A stretch of 64,000 nucleotides of DNA. It comes from an uncultured Photobacterium sp. (lineage in GTDB: Bacteria > Pseudomonadota > Gammaproteobacteria > Enterobacterales > Vibrionaceae). The notes under the pieces were generated by a model, which saw only the letters and a list, made by a program, of their open reading frames with translations, was not told the origin of the DNA and ran no database searches. This document shows positions 26,736-34,941 of this stretch, in pieces. A program made the position numbers and the translations under genes. Positions within the stretch are counted from its first letter, which is position 1; each line of letters opens with the position of its first letter. Where the stretch lies: NCBI RefSeq assembly GCF_947039875.1, contig NZ_CAMRAN010000004.1:62001-126000 (forward strand). The letters run 5' to 3'.

Positions 26736-27940
26736 GTTTAATAAAAGGGGCTTCTACGTTAGGTGGCGCTTCCGTTATTTCGCAATTGATAGCTGCGTTT
26801 ACTATCCTCTTCATGTCATACCGATTTGGTATGTCAGATGTGGGTAACTACGCACTTACGTTTAGCATTATTATGATTGGTGCCCAAATTGCGCTTTATG
26901 GTTCGCATTTTTTGTTACCAAAAGTTGATCAACAAGATCTGGGTAAAGCCGTAGTATTTTGTATGTTTCAATCTTGGGTAACAAGTGCAATTTATATTTA
27001 TATTGTGAGTCATTTTTTTTCGCTACCATTTTTTGCGATTTATATATTAACCGCCAGTTATTCAATGATGATTATTTCTGAGTATGTTTTCTTACGAAAT
27101 AAGGTGTTTAGTAAATTAGCGATTCAACGAATATCAGTTACTTTGATCGTATTTTTGGCACTATTAATATCATGGAAAATTGAGCTTTTTTATTATATAT
27201 GGGCTGGTGCACATTTATGCTTAATTAGTTATTGGTTGTGTAAGTGTTTGGATTTTAATGTTTTTTGTAAGTCTGATTTTTTACCTACAACCCAAGTTCG
27301 TTTTTTTATTAAACATTGGAATCATTTATCTCGAGTAGGAACCGCTGAAGTTGTCGCTAATGCAAGCTTACAGTTACCAACTGTACTTATTAATTATTGG
27401 TTTAGTCCATTAGTTGCAGGTTATTTTGCTGTTGTTAACCGCTTTTGTTTATCACCAGTACTTATTCTTGGGCAATCAGTACGTAATTATACATTCTCTA
27501 AATGGTCTGAGGACTTCCGTAATAAAGTATTTAATTACGCTGAATTTAAGCAAGTGCGATTATTTTTAATAGCGATAGCAACGCTGACTGTTAGCGGTAT
27601 TTATTTTGTGTATCCATGGTTAACGCAACATGTACTTGGTGAACAATGGGTACAGTCTGTTGAAACCTCGCGTTTAATGTTGCCTTATGTATTTGCTATG
27701 CTTGCTTTTGTGCCAATGACTGTTATTGAATTAATATTTGGCACGCCTAATTATTTTTTGCGAATTCAATGTGAGCAGTTAGCAATCGTTGTATTAGCAT
27801 TTTTAATAATGCCATTAATATATAAAAGCTATGCAGTTTCATTGTTAGTCTTCACTGTGTTAACGGCAGGAAGATACTTAGTGATTTATATTAAAATTAA
27901 TAAACATGCCATTATTTTACGTGATGAAGGTGTTGTGTAA
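26732..27940 (+). CDS. Wzx-type repeat-unit flippase (MOP superfamily)
   Basis: A 402-residue protein with about twelve membrane helices, beginning SLIKGASTLGGASVISQLIAA, the usual start of polysaccharide flippases. Other family signs are ANASLQLPTVLINYWFSP and VAGYFAVVNRFCLSPVLILGQ. It would flip the undecaprenyl-linked repeat to the periplasmic face. The start overlaps the wzc-like stop by four bases (ATGA), pointing to translational coupling. Confidence 0.82.
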   Translation: MSLIKGASTLGGASVISQLIAAFTILFMSYRFGMSDVGNYALTFSIIMIGAQIALYGSHFLLPKVDQQDLGKAVVFCMFQSWVTSAIYIYIVSHFFSLPFFAIYILTASYSMMIISEYVFLRNKVFSKLAIQRISVTLIVFLALLISWKIELFYYIWAGAHLCLISYWLCKCLDFNVFCKSDFLPTTQVRFFIKHWNHLSRVGTAEVVANASLQLPTVLINYWFSPLVAGYFAVVNRFCLSPVLILGQSVRNYTFSKWSEDFRNKVFNYAEFKQVRLFLIAIATLTVSGIYFVYPWLTQHVLGEQWVQSVETSRLMLPYVFAMLAFVPMTVIELIFGTPNYFLRIQCEQLAIVVLAFLIMPLIYKSYAVSLLVFTVLTAGRYLVIYIKINKHAIILRDEGVV

Positions 27941-29332
27941 ATGAATACAGGCACCTTTTTTCAGGCTTATATTTTTATTACACTCATTTTTAGTGGAACT
28001 GCTCAATATTTTTCAGATATTGATGCATTTTTATGGTTACCTTTTATTATGACGATGGTAATGGTTGTGCTGGTGCCATTACAAACACGTTATAATTATG
28101 AGCAACTTGATCAGCTTGAAGTAGCAATACTTGTACTTTTTATCGGTTTTTTTGTATTAGCGATAACGACTACATTGATGCAAGAAGGGCTAAAAACCAC
28201 TATTGCAGGTATTAAAAACGGGTTAGGCATATCATTGTTATTACCTTGTTTGATCCTTGGTTTTTGTCGTGAATCGCAATTGTATCGAATCACTCAAAAG
28301 TTATATTGGGTGTTCTATGCTCAAATACCATTGGTAATGTATCAAGCTTTAGTCGTTGTTCCTGCTCGTGTGGCTTTTCAAGGAAAAATGGATTCATGGG
28401 ATTCTGTCGTTGGTACTTTTGGCGGTAGTATGGTCGCTGGTGGTAATGGAGCCTCAATGGGACTATTTACGCTGCTAATTATGATGATGAAACTATCTGA
28501 ATATAAGCATGGTGTTGCAAATTTACGGTCATTAGTACTGCATTTGGCCATTGGTTTTATTATTTGTGTCGTTGCTGAAGTGAAGTTTGTTACGCTACTA
28601 GCTCCATTCTTTTTACTTTATGTCTATATTAAATCTAGCTATATTAAAGAAGTTAGAGTCATTGATTTTAAAACAATTATTTTGTCTATTGCTGGTATCT
28701 TTATTCTATTATCATTAATAATAACTATTTTATCATTAGGTTTTTCAAGTCAATATCAATCACATTCGATGAGTATTTTTGATATTTTTCTACAAAATAT
28801 TGGTTATATTTTTGATCCGACAATTATCGTTGCTGGTCTTGATGGTAACCTAGATGAATTAGGGCGTGTGACGGCATTAGCATTTTGGTCATACCATTCT
28901 GATATTCATGGTCTTGTAAATCAGTTATTTGGTTATGGTCTAAATAGCTCAAATGCTGGTGGTGCCGATCCTGGTTATATTGCGATGTTGTTTGAATTAA
29001 GTTTAGGCTCAACAGCATTAGCCATTTTTTTATGGGAAATTGGTCTTGTCGGAATCGGATTATTATTAATGATTGTATTTCTTATTTTAAAAGGATCAAA
29101 GCCAAAGCCATTCTTTTCGATTAAGAATTTATCACAAGCAGATATTAAATTGTTATCCTATCAACCTGCTTTTATTGGATTTATTATTGCAGGCCTACTT
29201 ACTTTGCCTTATTCACCATTACTTGCATTGATACCTGTATTTCAATTTCAGTTCTATTTTGTATTAGGTGCAATAATGATTATTCGTAAAGCAACCTTAA
29301 CAAAAAAAAGGGCTTTGATATGCTTGAATTAA
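27941..29332 (+). CDS. Wzy-type polysaccharide polymerase
   Basis: A 463-residue protein with about ten to eleven hydrophobic helices and a large hydrophilic periplasmic loop before the last helices (about residues 280-340, including NLDELGRVTALAFWSYH). The sequence is poorly conserved, as is normal for Wzy; the call rests on topology and on its place between the flippase and the transferases. It starts directly after the flippase stop and overlaps the acetyltransferase by 13 bases. Confidence 0.7.
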   Translation: MNTGTFFQAYIFITLIFSGTAQYFSDIDAFLWLPFIMTMVMVVLVPLQTRYNYEQLDQLEVAILVLFIGFFVLAITTTLMQEGLKTTIAGIKNGLGISLLLPCLILGFCRESQLYRITQKLYWVFYAQIPLVMYQALVVVPARVAFQGKMDSWDSVVGTFGGSMVAGGNGASMGLFTLLIMMMKLSEYKHGVANLRSLVLHLAIGFIICVVAEVKFVTLLAPFFLLYVYIKSSYIKEVRVIDFKTIILSIAGIFILLSLIITILSLGFSSQYQSHSMSIFDIFLQNIGYIFDPTIIVAGLDGNLDELGRVTALAFWSYHSDIHGLVNQLFGYGLNSSNAGGADPGYIAMLFELSLGSTALAIFLWEIGLVGIGLLLMIVFLILKGSKPKPFFSIKNLSQADIKLLSYQPAFIGFIIAGLLTLPYSPLLALIPVFQFQFYFVLGAIMIIRKATLTKKRALICLN

Positions 29333-29820
29333 TAAAAAAAGAGCTAATATTAAATTCTGGTTTAACATCTAAATTTTTTATTGTTAATTTTCGGTTAGCA
29401 TCTTTATATTATACTTGTGGAATAATTAAAAAAATATTCATTCTTAACGTTATTATTCTAAAATTTCTAAAGTTTATTTGTGGACTTGATATATCACCAA
29501 AAACAAAGATTGGTGCAGGATTTATATTGCATCACCCTCAGAATATTGTAATTAATGCTGATAGTGTATTAGGTGATAATGTGATGCTTAAACATAATGT
29601 CACGATAGGTAATAAAGTTGATCCTGTTTCTGGTCTGCATGTATCACCTGTTATTGGCAATAATGTTGAATTAAGCCCTGGTGTGGTTGTGCTAGGTAAC
29701 GTGAGTATTGGCGATAATTCAATTATTGGTGCAGGAGCAATTGTTGTGAAAAGCATACCTAAAAACTCGGTTGCTGTTGGGAATCCTGCAAAAGTGATTA
29801 AACAAATAAATGAGGGTTAA
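29320..29820 (+). CDS. Serine acetyltransferase-like / hexapeptide-repeat acyltransferase
   Basis: A 166-residue left-handed beta-helix acyltransferase. The repeat region starts at KIGAGFILHHPQNIVIN and continues SVLGDNVMLKHNVTIGN, PVIGNNVELSPGVVVLGN and VSIGDNSIIGAGAIVVKS, ending with the NPAKVIK tail usual in the family. The N-terminal half is hydrophobic, as in CysE-like O-acetyltransferases of EPS loci. It probably acetylates a sugar of the repeat unit. The 13-base overlap with wzy ties it to the operon. Confidence 0.82.
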   Translation: MLELIKKELILNSGLTSKFFIVNFRLASLYYTCGIIKKIFILNVIILKFLKFICGLDISPKTKIGAGFILHHPQNIVINADSVLGDNVMLKHNVTIGNKVDPVSGLHVSPVIGNNVELSPGVVVLGNVSIGDNSIIGAGAIVVKSIPKNSVAVGNPAKVIKQINEG

Positions 29821-29823
29821 CTG

Positions 29824-31047
29824 ATGGATAATAAAGTAAATGTGATTAACTTTGTACCTGAAGAATTACCATCTTATCGTCCAGATGTTGATGTTTTATA
29901 CTCGAAAGAACTACCAAAAGAGGGTGTGAATACCACTATTGTAGGTATGCCTAAAACTGAAACTGTTAATATTCATACCGAGAGTAGTACCTTAAAAACG
30001 AGTAAAAAAACAGCTAATCGTTATTTAGATTCAATAGTTTATTTCTTTAATGCTGCAAAGTTAGCTTTTAGCGCAAAAAAAGACGGTTTTCAATTAATTC
30101 AAGTACGTGACATGGTTTGGGTGGGCTTAATTTGTTTAGTGATCGCTAAAATAATCAAGCTACCTTATACCTATTGGGTGTCGTTTTTATATGCTGAAAG
30201 TCGCACTATGCGTGCGAAAGATCAGACTGAAAATATATCTAGCTGGAAGCGTCCTATTATTTTAGCGCGTGGTTTGCTTGAGGAGTTTATCCTCTATCGT
30301 ATTATTTTACCGCATTCAGATCGTGTTTATGTCCAAAGTGACTTCATGCTTAATTACATTAAAGATAAAGGCATTGAACAAAGCAATATGATGGTTGTGC
30401 CAATGGGGGTTGATTTTGAAAAGATCGATGACTTTGCTAATACTGATGCTATAAAAATACAAAAATGGGGTGATGCTCCTGTTATTGGTTATCTAGGTAG
30501 CCTTGATCGACTTCGCAAACTTGACGTTATTATTGAAGCATTTAAAAAAGCTAAACTTACCGTGCCTACACTTAAATTACTTTTTGTTGGCGATTCAGAA
30601 GTGGTGAAAGATCGCGAATTTTTACAACAAACAGCTAATGATATGGAATTGAGTGATGATTTTCATATTACGGGTTGGGTACAAACAGAGCAGGCGTGGG
30701 CATACCTTAAAGGTGTCGATATGGTGATTGGTTTTATGAATCGAGGGTTATTGCTAGATGTATCAACACCGACCAAAGCTATGGAGTATATGGCACTTAA
30801 AAAAGCCATGATTTGTAATGATTCACCTGATCAACAATTTGTAATTGAACAATCGAGTTGTGGACGAGTGACTGATGGAACGAGCCAATCCTATGCTGCT
30901 GCAATGGTTGAGTTGGCACAGCATCCAATGACACAAACAGAGTTAGATGCTGGATATAATTATATTAAAAATAACCGTTCTTACGCGTTTATTGGTGAGC
31001 AAGTTGCTGCTGATATTAAGAATGTCGTTAATCAAAAAAATTCATAA
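29824..31047 (+). CDS. Glycosyltransferase, GT4-like (1st of three)
   Basis: A 407-residue cytosolic GT-B enzyme. The acceptor domain has FQLIQVRDMVWVGL and TYWVSFLYAES; the donor domain has VIGYLGSLDRLRKLDVIIEAF, KLLFVGDSEVVKD and the sugar-nucleotide motif STPTKAMEYMALKKAMICND. It lacks a perfect EX7E and instead has D-x5-K-A-M-E, seen in some GT4 members. Donor sugar unknown. Its stop (31045-31047) shares a base with the next start (TAATG). Confidence 0.78.
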   Translation: MDNKVNVINFVPEELPSYRPDVDVLYSKELPKEGVNTTIVGMPKTETVNIHTESSTLKTSKKTANRYLDSIVYFFNAAKLAFSAKKDGFQLIQVRDMVWVGLICLVIAKIIKLPYTYWVSFLYAESRTMRAKDQTENISSWKRPIILARGLLEEFILYRIILPHSDRVYVQSDFMLNYIKDKGIEQSNMMVVPMGVDFEKIDDFANTDAIKIQKWGDAPVIGYLGSLDRLRKLDVIIEAFKKAKLTVPTLKLLFVGDSEVVKDREFLQQTANDMELSDDFHITGWVQTEQAWAYLKGVDMVIGFMNRGLLLDVSTPTKAMEYMALKKAMICNDSPDQQFVIEQSSCGRVTDGTSQSYAAAMVELAQHPMTQTELDAGYNYIKNNRSYAFIGEQVAADIKNVVNQKNS

Positions 31048-32267
31048 TGGCTGGTAATTTAATGAAAGTTCTATTTGTTAATAAATTTTTCTTCCCACAT
31101 GGTGGCGCTGAGACTGTTTTCTTTCAAGAACGCGATATGGTGCAAGAAGCAGGATATCAAGTTATTGATTTTTCAATGAAGCATGAAAAGAATATTCCAT
31201 CAGATTATACGGATTTTTTTGTTGATAATGTTGATTATCATGGTAAACATTCTATTTTTGATAATATTAAAGTTGCAGTGAATTTTGTACATAATCAATA
31301 TGCATGTGATCAATTTGAAAAGCTAATTAAAGCTGAGCGACCTGATATTGTTCATTTCCATAATATTTATCATCAAATCACACCATCCGTGATCAAGATT
31401 GCACGAAAATTAGGCTGTAAAACAGTATTAACTGCGCATGATTATAAGTCTGTTTGCCCCAATTACAGTATGCTTGCTGCTGGTGAGAATATTGACTTAG
31501 ATTGGATCTCGGGTAGTAATATTAATTTATTTAAATACCAGTGGCAGGATGGCTCATGGCCGCGAAGCATACTATTATCATTAGAGGCGGTATATCATCG
31601 TATGATGAAGAGCTATGAAGTATTAGATGCTTTTATAGCGCCTTGTGAATTTATGAAATTAATGATTTTACGTCAAATTCCATCAGCAAATGTTGATGTG
31701 ATCGTCAATGGTATTGATGCATCAACTACCGGTATTGGTAACGATGGGGGATACTTTTTATTTTGTGGTCGATTAACTCAAGAAAAAGGTATTGTGACTT
31801 TAGCACAAGCACATAGCCAACTTAAGGGCAATACACCACTGAAAGTATTAGGCACTGGGCCGATGTTTGATCATATTAAACAACAGTTTGATAATGTTGA
31901 GTTATTAGGATTTCAAACTGGAGAGGCATTGACTGATATTATCAAAAATGCGAAAGCGGTTATTGTGCCATCAGAGTGGAATGAAAACTGCTCTATGTCA
32001 GTGTTAGAAGCGATGAGCTACGGAAAGCCAGTGATTGGAGCCAATATAGGTGGTATTCCCGAGCAAGTATTAGATACTGAAACGGGTTATTTGTTTGCAC
32101 CTGGTGATGCCGATGACCTTGCCGCTAAAATGCAGTTATTAGCAGATGATGAAGCATTAGTTATCGCAATGGGGAAAAAAGGGCGGGCGCGATTATTAGA
32201 GAAATATTCATTAGATACGCATAAAAGAGATTTGATTAAATTATATCAATCACTTTTAGCTAACTAA
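31047..32267 (+). CDS. Glycosyltransferase, GT4 (2nd of three)
   Basis: A 406-residue GT4 enzyme: KVLFVNKFFFPHGGAETVFF at the N-terminus (GGAE loop), TAHDYKSVCPNYSML in the acceptor side, and donor-side motifs YFLFCGRLTQEKGIVTLAQA and NENCSMSVLEAMSYGKP (EX7E). The ATG at 31047 overlaps the previous stop; a second ATG at 31062 (MKVLFVN) would match the usual family start and could be the real one. It probably adds one sugar of the repeat unit on the cytosolic face. Confidence 0.85.
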   Translation: MAGNLMKVLFVNKFFFPHGGAETVFFQERDMVQEAGYQVIDFSMKHEKNIPSDYTDFFVDNVDYHGKHSIFDNIKVAVNFVHNQYACDQFEKLIKAERPDIVHFHNIYHQITPSVIKIARKLGCKTVLTAHDYKSVCPNYSMLAAGENIDLDWISGSNINLFKYQWQDGSWPRSILLSLEAVYHRMMKSYEVLDAFIAPCEFMKLMILRQIPSANVDVIVNGIDASTTGIGNDGGYFLFCGRLTQEKGIVTLAQAHSQLKGNTPLKVLGTGPMFDHIKQQFDNVELLGFQTGEALTDIIKNAKAVIVPSEWNENCSMSVLEAMSYGKPVIGANIGGIPEQVLDTETGYLFAPGDADDLAAKMQLLADDEALVIAMGKKGRARLLEKYSLDTHKRDLIKLYQSLLAN

Positions 32268-32320
32268 TTTCCCCTAATAATAAATGCCAGTTAATTGCTG
32301 ACATTTTAAGAGATGATATT

Positions 32321-33430
32321 GTGAATAAATCTATTTTAGTTTTGGGTACGCGCGGTATACCTAATGTACCTGGTGGTGTTGAGTCCCATTGCCAGTCGTT
32401 ATATCCTCTATTAGTTAAAAAATATGGCTTAGATATAACGGTAACAGCCCGTAAACCTTATGTTCCTTATTCAGAAAGTGTGTATGGAGGTGTTAAATTA
32501 AAAGCCTTACCTACAGTGACAAATAAATCTTTAGAGGCTCCTTTACATTCACTTTTAGCTGCTTTTTACGCAATAAAAGAAGGTGCTGATATTGTACATG
32601 TGCATGCTATTGGTTCTGGTTTAGTTATTCCTTTATTACGTTTATTTGGTAAAAAAGTAGTATTTACACACCATAGCCAAAATTATGATCATCAAAAATG
32701 GGGTAAATTAGCAAAATTTATCTTTCGTCTTGGCGAGAAATGGGCAATAAATTATTCATCAGAGGTTATTGTTATCTCTGATTTTATGCAAAATTTAATG
32801 ATTGAAAAATATGGTCGTGACACCCATCTGATTTTTAATGGTGTTAACCCTCCACAATTACCTGTACAGAGTAAGATCAATAACTATTTAACTAAGTATG
32901 ATCTTGAGCCGCGAGATTATATTATTGCCGTTGGGCGTTTTTCTCAAGAAAAAGGGTTAGACGTTTTATTAGAAGCTTATAAACTTAGCGGTATCAAAAA
33001 AAAATTAGTATTGGTTGGCGATAGTGATCATTTAACAGAATACAGTTATCGGTTAAAAAATACAGCAAGAGAGATGGACAACGTTATATTAACGGGGTTT
33101 TTATCTGGAGAGGAATTACATAGTATATTCTCGCAAGCAGATACATTTGTTTTACCATCATTTAGTGAAGGGTTACCAATTGCTTTATTAGAAGCAATGT
33201 CATTTTCTTTACCTGTTATTGTTAGTGATATTCCGGCTAATAAGGCTGTGCATTTGGATCATAAATGCTATTTTCCATGCGGAGATAGTCAAAAATTAGC
33301 AATATTGTTGACGATGACAATAGATCAACCATTAGTTTGTTATTTTGAATATTTAAAAAAATATGATTGGCAATTAATTGCACAGCAGACTTATGATGTT
33401 TTTTTAGCCTCAGAAAATGGTCAATTGTAA
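32321..33430 (+). CDS. Glycosyltransferase, GT4 (3rd of three)
   Basis: A 369-residue GT4 enzyme starting LGTRGIPNVPGGVESHCQSL, with FTHHSQNYDHQKWGK, IIAVGRFSQEKGLDVLLEAY and the EX7E region SEGLPIALLEAMSFSLP. The N-terminal GGVE motif is typical of rhamnosyl/mannosyl-transferase-like members of EPS clusters, but the sugar cannot be assigned. GTG start at 32321, after a 53-base gap, the largest break up to this point inside the operon. The end overlaps the next gene (TAATG). Confidence 0.85.
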   Translation: MNKSILVLGTRGIPNVPGGVESHCQSLYPLLVKKYGLDITVTARKPYVPYSESVYGGVKLKALPTVTNKSLEAPLHSLLAAFYAIKEGADIVHVHAIGSGLVIPLLRLFGKKVVFTHHSQNYDHQKWGKLAKFIFRLGEKWAINYSSEVIVISDFMQNLMIEKYGRDTHLIFNGVNPPQLPVQSKINNYLTKYDLEPRDYIIAVGRFSQEKGLDVLLEAYKLSGIKKKLVLVGDSDHLTEYSYRLKNTAREMDNVILTGFLSGEELHSIFSQADTFVLPSFSEGLPIALLEAMSFSLPVIVSDIPANKAVHLDHKCYFPCGDSQKLAILLTMTIDQPLVCYFEYLKKYDWQLIAQQTYDVFLASENGQL

Positions 33431-33864
33431 TGAATGAGGATGTAGTTGATTCATACGATAAGTATACTAAAATTCAACAAGATGTTATTAATCGTGTTAT
33501 AAGCACGATACCTACAGAGGTTTTGAATTCATTTGATTATAAGCAATTAGCTGCAATTAAAAAATCAGTGGCGATTAATAGTGGTTATAATGATCACTAT
33601 ATTGATTTTCGTCCTGTTATTGGTATTGGACGTTGGCGTTATTATGCCGTATTTTTATTAGGTAAAGATCGTCGTACAGCACCTCGGCATCAAATGCCGA
33701 TTATTACTATTATTAAAGCAATCCACATTGTTTTTGGGCTATGTGTTGTATTTATATCTGCTGTGTTAGCTTTATATTTAATTAAGTCTGCATTAGGAAT
33801 CGATATTTTTAAGCATTTTTCGTTTGGGATTTGGGATTATTTTAGATTACATATTTTACAATAG
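33430..33864 (+). CDS. Small EPS-cluster membrane protein with a GKDRR motif
   Basis: A 144-residue protein with a helical N-terminus, the conserved-looking core YIDFRPVIGIGRWRYYAVFL followed by LGKDRRTAPR, and one clear membrane helix (about 97-125). Proteins with a similar 'R-Y-Y-hydrophobic-G-x-x-RR' core occur in many proteobacterial EPS loci and are often misnamed 3-phosphoshikimate 1-carboxyvinyltransferase; this one has no EPSP-synthase fold. Function unknown; a scaffold in the synthesis complex is possible. Coupled to the preceding transferase by TAATG. Confidence 0.6.
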   Translation: MNEDVVDSYDKYTKIQQDVINRVISTIPTEVLNSFDYKQLAAIKKSVAINSGYNDHYIDFRPVIGIGRWRYYAVFLLGKDRRTAPRHQMPIITIIKAIHIVFGLCVVFISAVLALYLIKSALGIDIFKHFSFGIWDYFRLHILQ

Positions 33865-33969
33865 TGATAATGGATTTCTTATTAAAGTATAATATTCTAT
33901 TAAGTTGTTAATGTTTTTATGATTATATGTGTTCTATATTTTACAGGATAATATAAGGAATTAAATAAT

Positions 33970-34869
33970 ATGAAGTGGGTGGTGAAGTTTACGGATCAAG
34001 ATTTTTGGCGTATTGGGTTAATTAGAGAAAATCCATTAGATGTGATTATCAATGGCTTAAATACCTATGATATTCATTGGTTTAATTTTACAGATAAAGA
34101 TTTTGAAGCTGATCCATTTATATTTACATTAAACAGTAAAGATTATATTGCATATGAGATTTTTGATTACTCTCATGGTAATGGTAAAATTGAATGTGTT
34201 GATTTTAATGGTAAACGTTATGATTTTTTTGAAAATGTAAATAAAATTGTAGGGCATAAATCATTTCCTTTTATATTTGAAGAGGAAAATGAATTATATT
34301 CTATTATTGAAACGTCAGATTTGCATGAAATTTCATTGTATAAGTTTAATGGTATTAAATTTGAGAAGATAAAAACGTTACTTAGTGGTGGTAAATATAT
34401 TGATACCTGTATAAAAAAAGTTGATGGTGTATTTTACTTGTTTACCTCCACTTCTGACGAGCCTTTTAAGCAAAAGTTATTTTTTGCAGATACTTTATTA
34501 GGTGATTATCAACCTCATCCTTGTTCTCCTATCGCAAATGATAAAGCTTTTGGTCGTAATGGTGGGCCGATCGTTGATCGTGATAATAATTATTATCGTA
34601 TTTGTCAAAACTGCGCCGTAACATATGGTGGCAGCTTAAAAGTGATGCATATTACGAAGCTATCAAAAACCGTTTATGCAGAAGAATTTTTCAAAGATGT
34701 AATGCCTGTTGCTCCATTTTCTGATGGTATTCATACATTGTCATACTGGGGCAATATGACCGTTATTGACTCAAAAAATATTTTATCTAAATATAGTAAT
34801 ATTTATAGAAAAATTAATTATTTAGCTATGGTTAAGTTTGGTAAGGAAATTCCTTATTTTAGTAAATAA
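33970..34869 (+). CDS. GINT1 N-terminal-type beta-propeller protein (GH43-like fold)
   Basis: A 299-residue protein without leader. Repeated blade motifs are visible: FEADPFIFTLNSKDYIAYE, GHKSFPFIFEEENELYSII, KYIDTCIKKVDGVFYLFTS and GRNGGPIVDRDNNYYRICQN. These match the five-bladed propeller domain at the N-terminus of glucosamine inositolphosphorylceramide transferase-like proteins, which is related to GH43/GH32 folds. Bacterial single-domain copies are common in capsule/EPS clusters. Here it could bind or trim the sugar or act as a transferase partner. It is last in the operon, after a 105-base AT-rich gap, and a terminator follows. Confidence 0.7.
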   Translation: MKWVVKFTDQDFWRIGLIRENPLDVIINGLNTYDIHWFNFTDKDFEADPFIFTLNSKDYIAYEIFDYSHGNGKIECVDFNGKRYDFFENVNKIVGHKSFPFIFEEENELYSIIETSDLHEISLYKFNGIKFEKIKTLLSGGKYIDTCIKKVDGVFYLFTSTSDEPFKQKLFFADTLLGDYQPHPCSPIANDKAFGRNGGPIVDRDNNYYRICQNCAVTYGGSLKVMHITKLSKTVYAEEFFKDVMPVAPFSDGIHTLSYWGNMTVIDSKNILSKYSNIYRKINYLAMVKFGKEIPYFSK

Positions 34870-34912
34870 ATAGTATTTACACGCTTAAGATGCTTAAGTG
34901 AGAAAGCGCCAT

Positions 34913-34937
34913 ATTCATTATGAATAGGCGCTTTTTA
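34913..34937. terminator. Terminator of the exopolysaccharide operon / paralog B
   Basis: AAAGCGCC and GGCGCTTTTT pair with an extended TATTCA/TGAATA inner stem and one bulge. It lies between two convergent genes. Confidence 0.8.
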
Positions 34938-34941
34938 GTAC

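Noticed and set aside
30001-30120. Integration signs (att-like repeats) around the exopolysaccharide locus
   Set aside because: The locus is AT-rich, which may mean transfer, but I found no direct repeats at its ends and no tRNA gene beside it.
21326-34869. Assignment of exact vps gene symbols to the exopolysaccharide operon
   Set aside because: Order of the first four genes is vpsL-M-N-O-like, but the transferases differ and the operon could be a cps, eps or syp-type locus; symbols would overstate the evidence.
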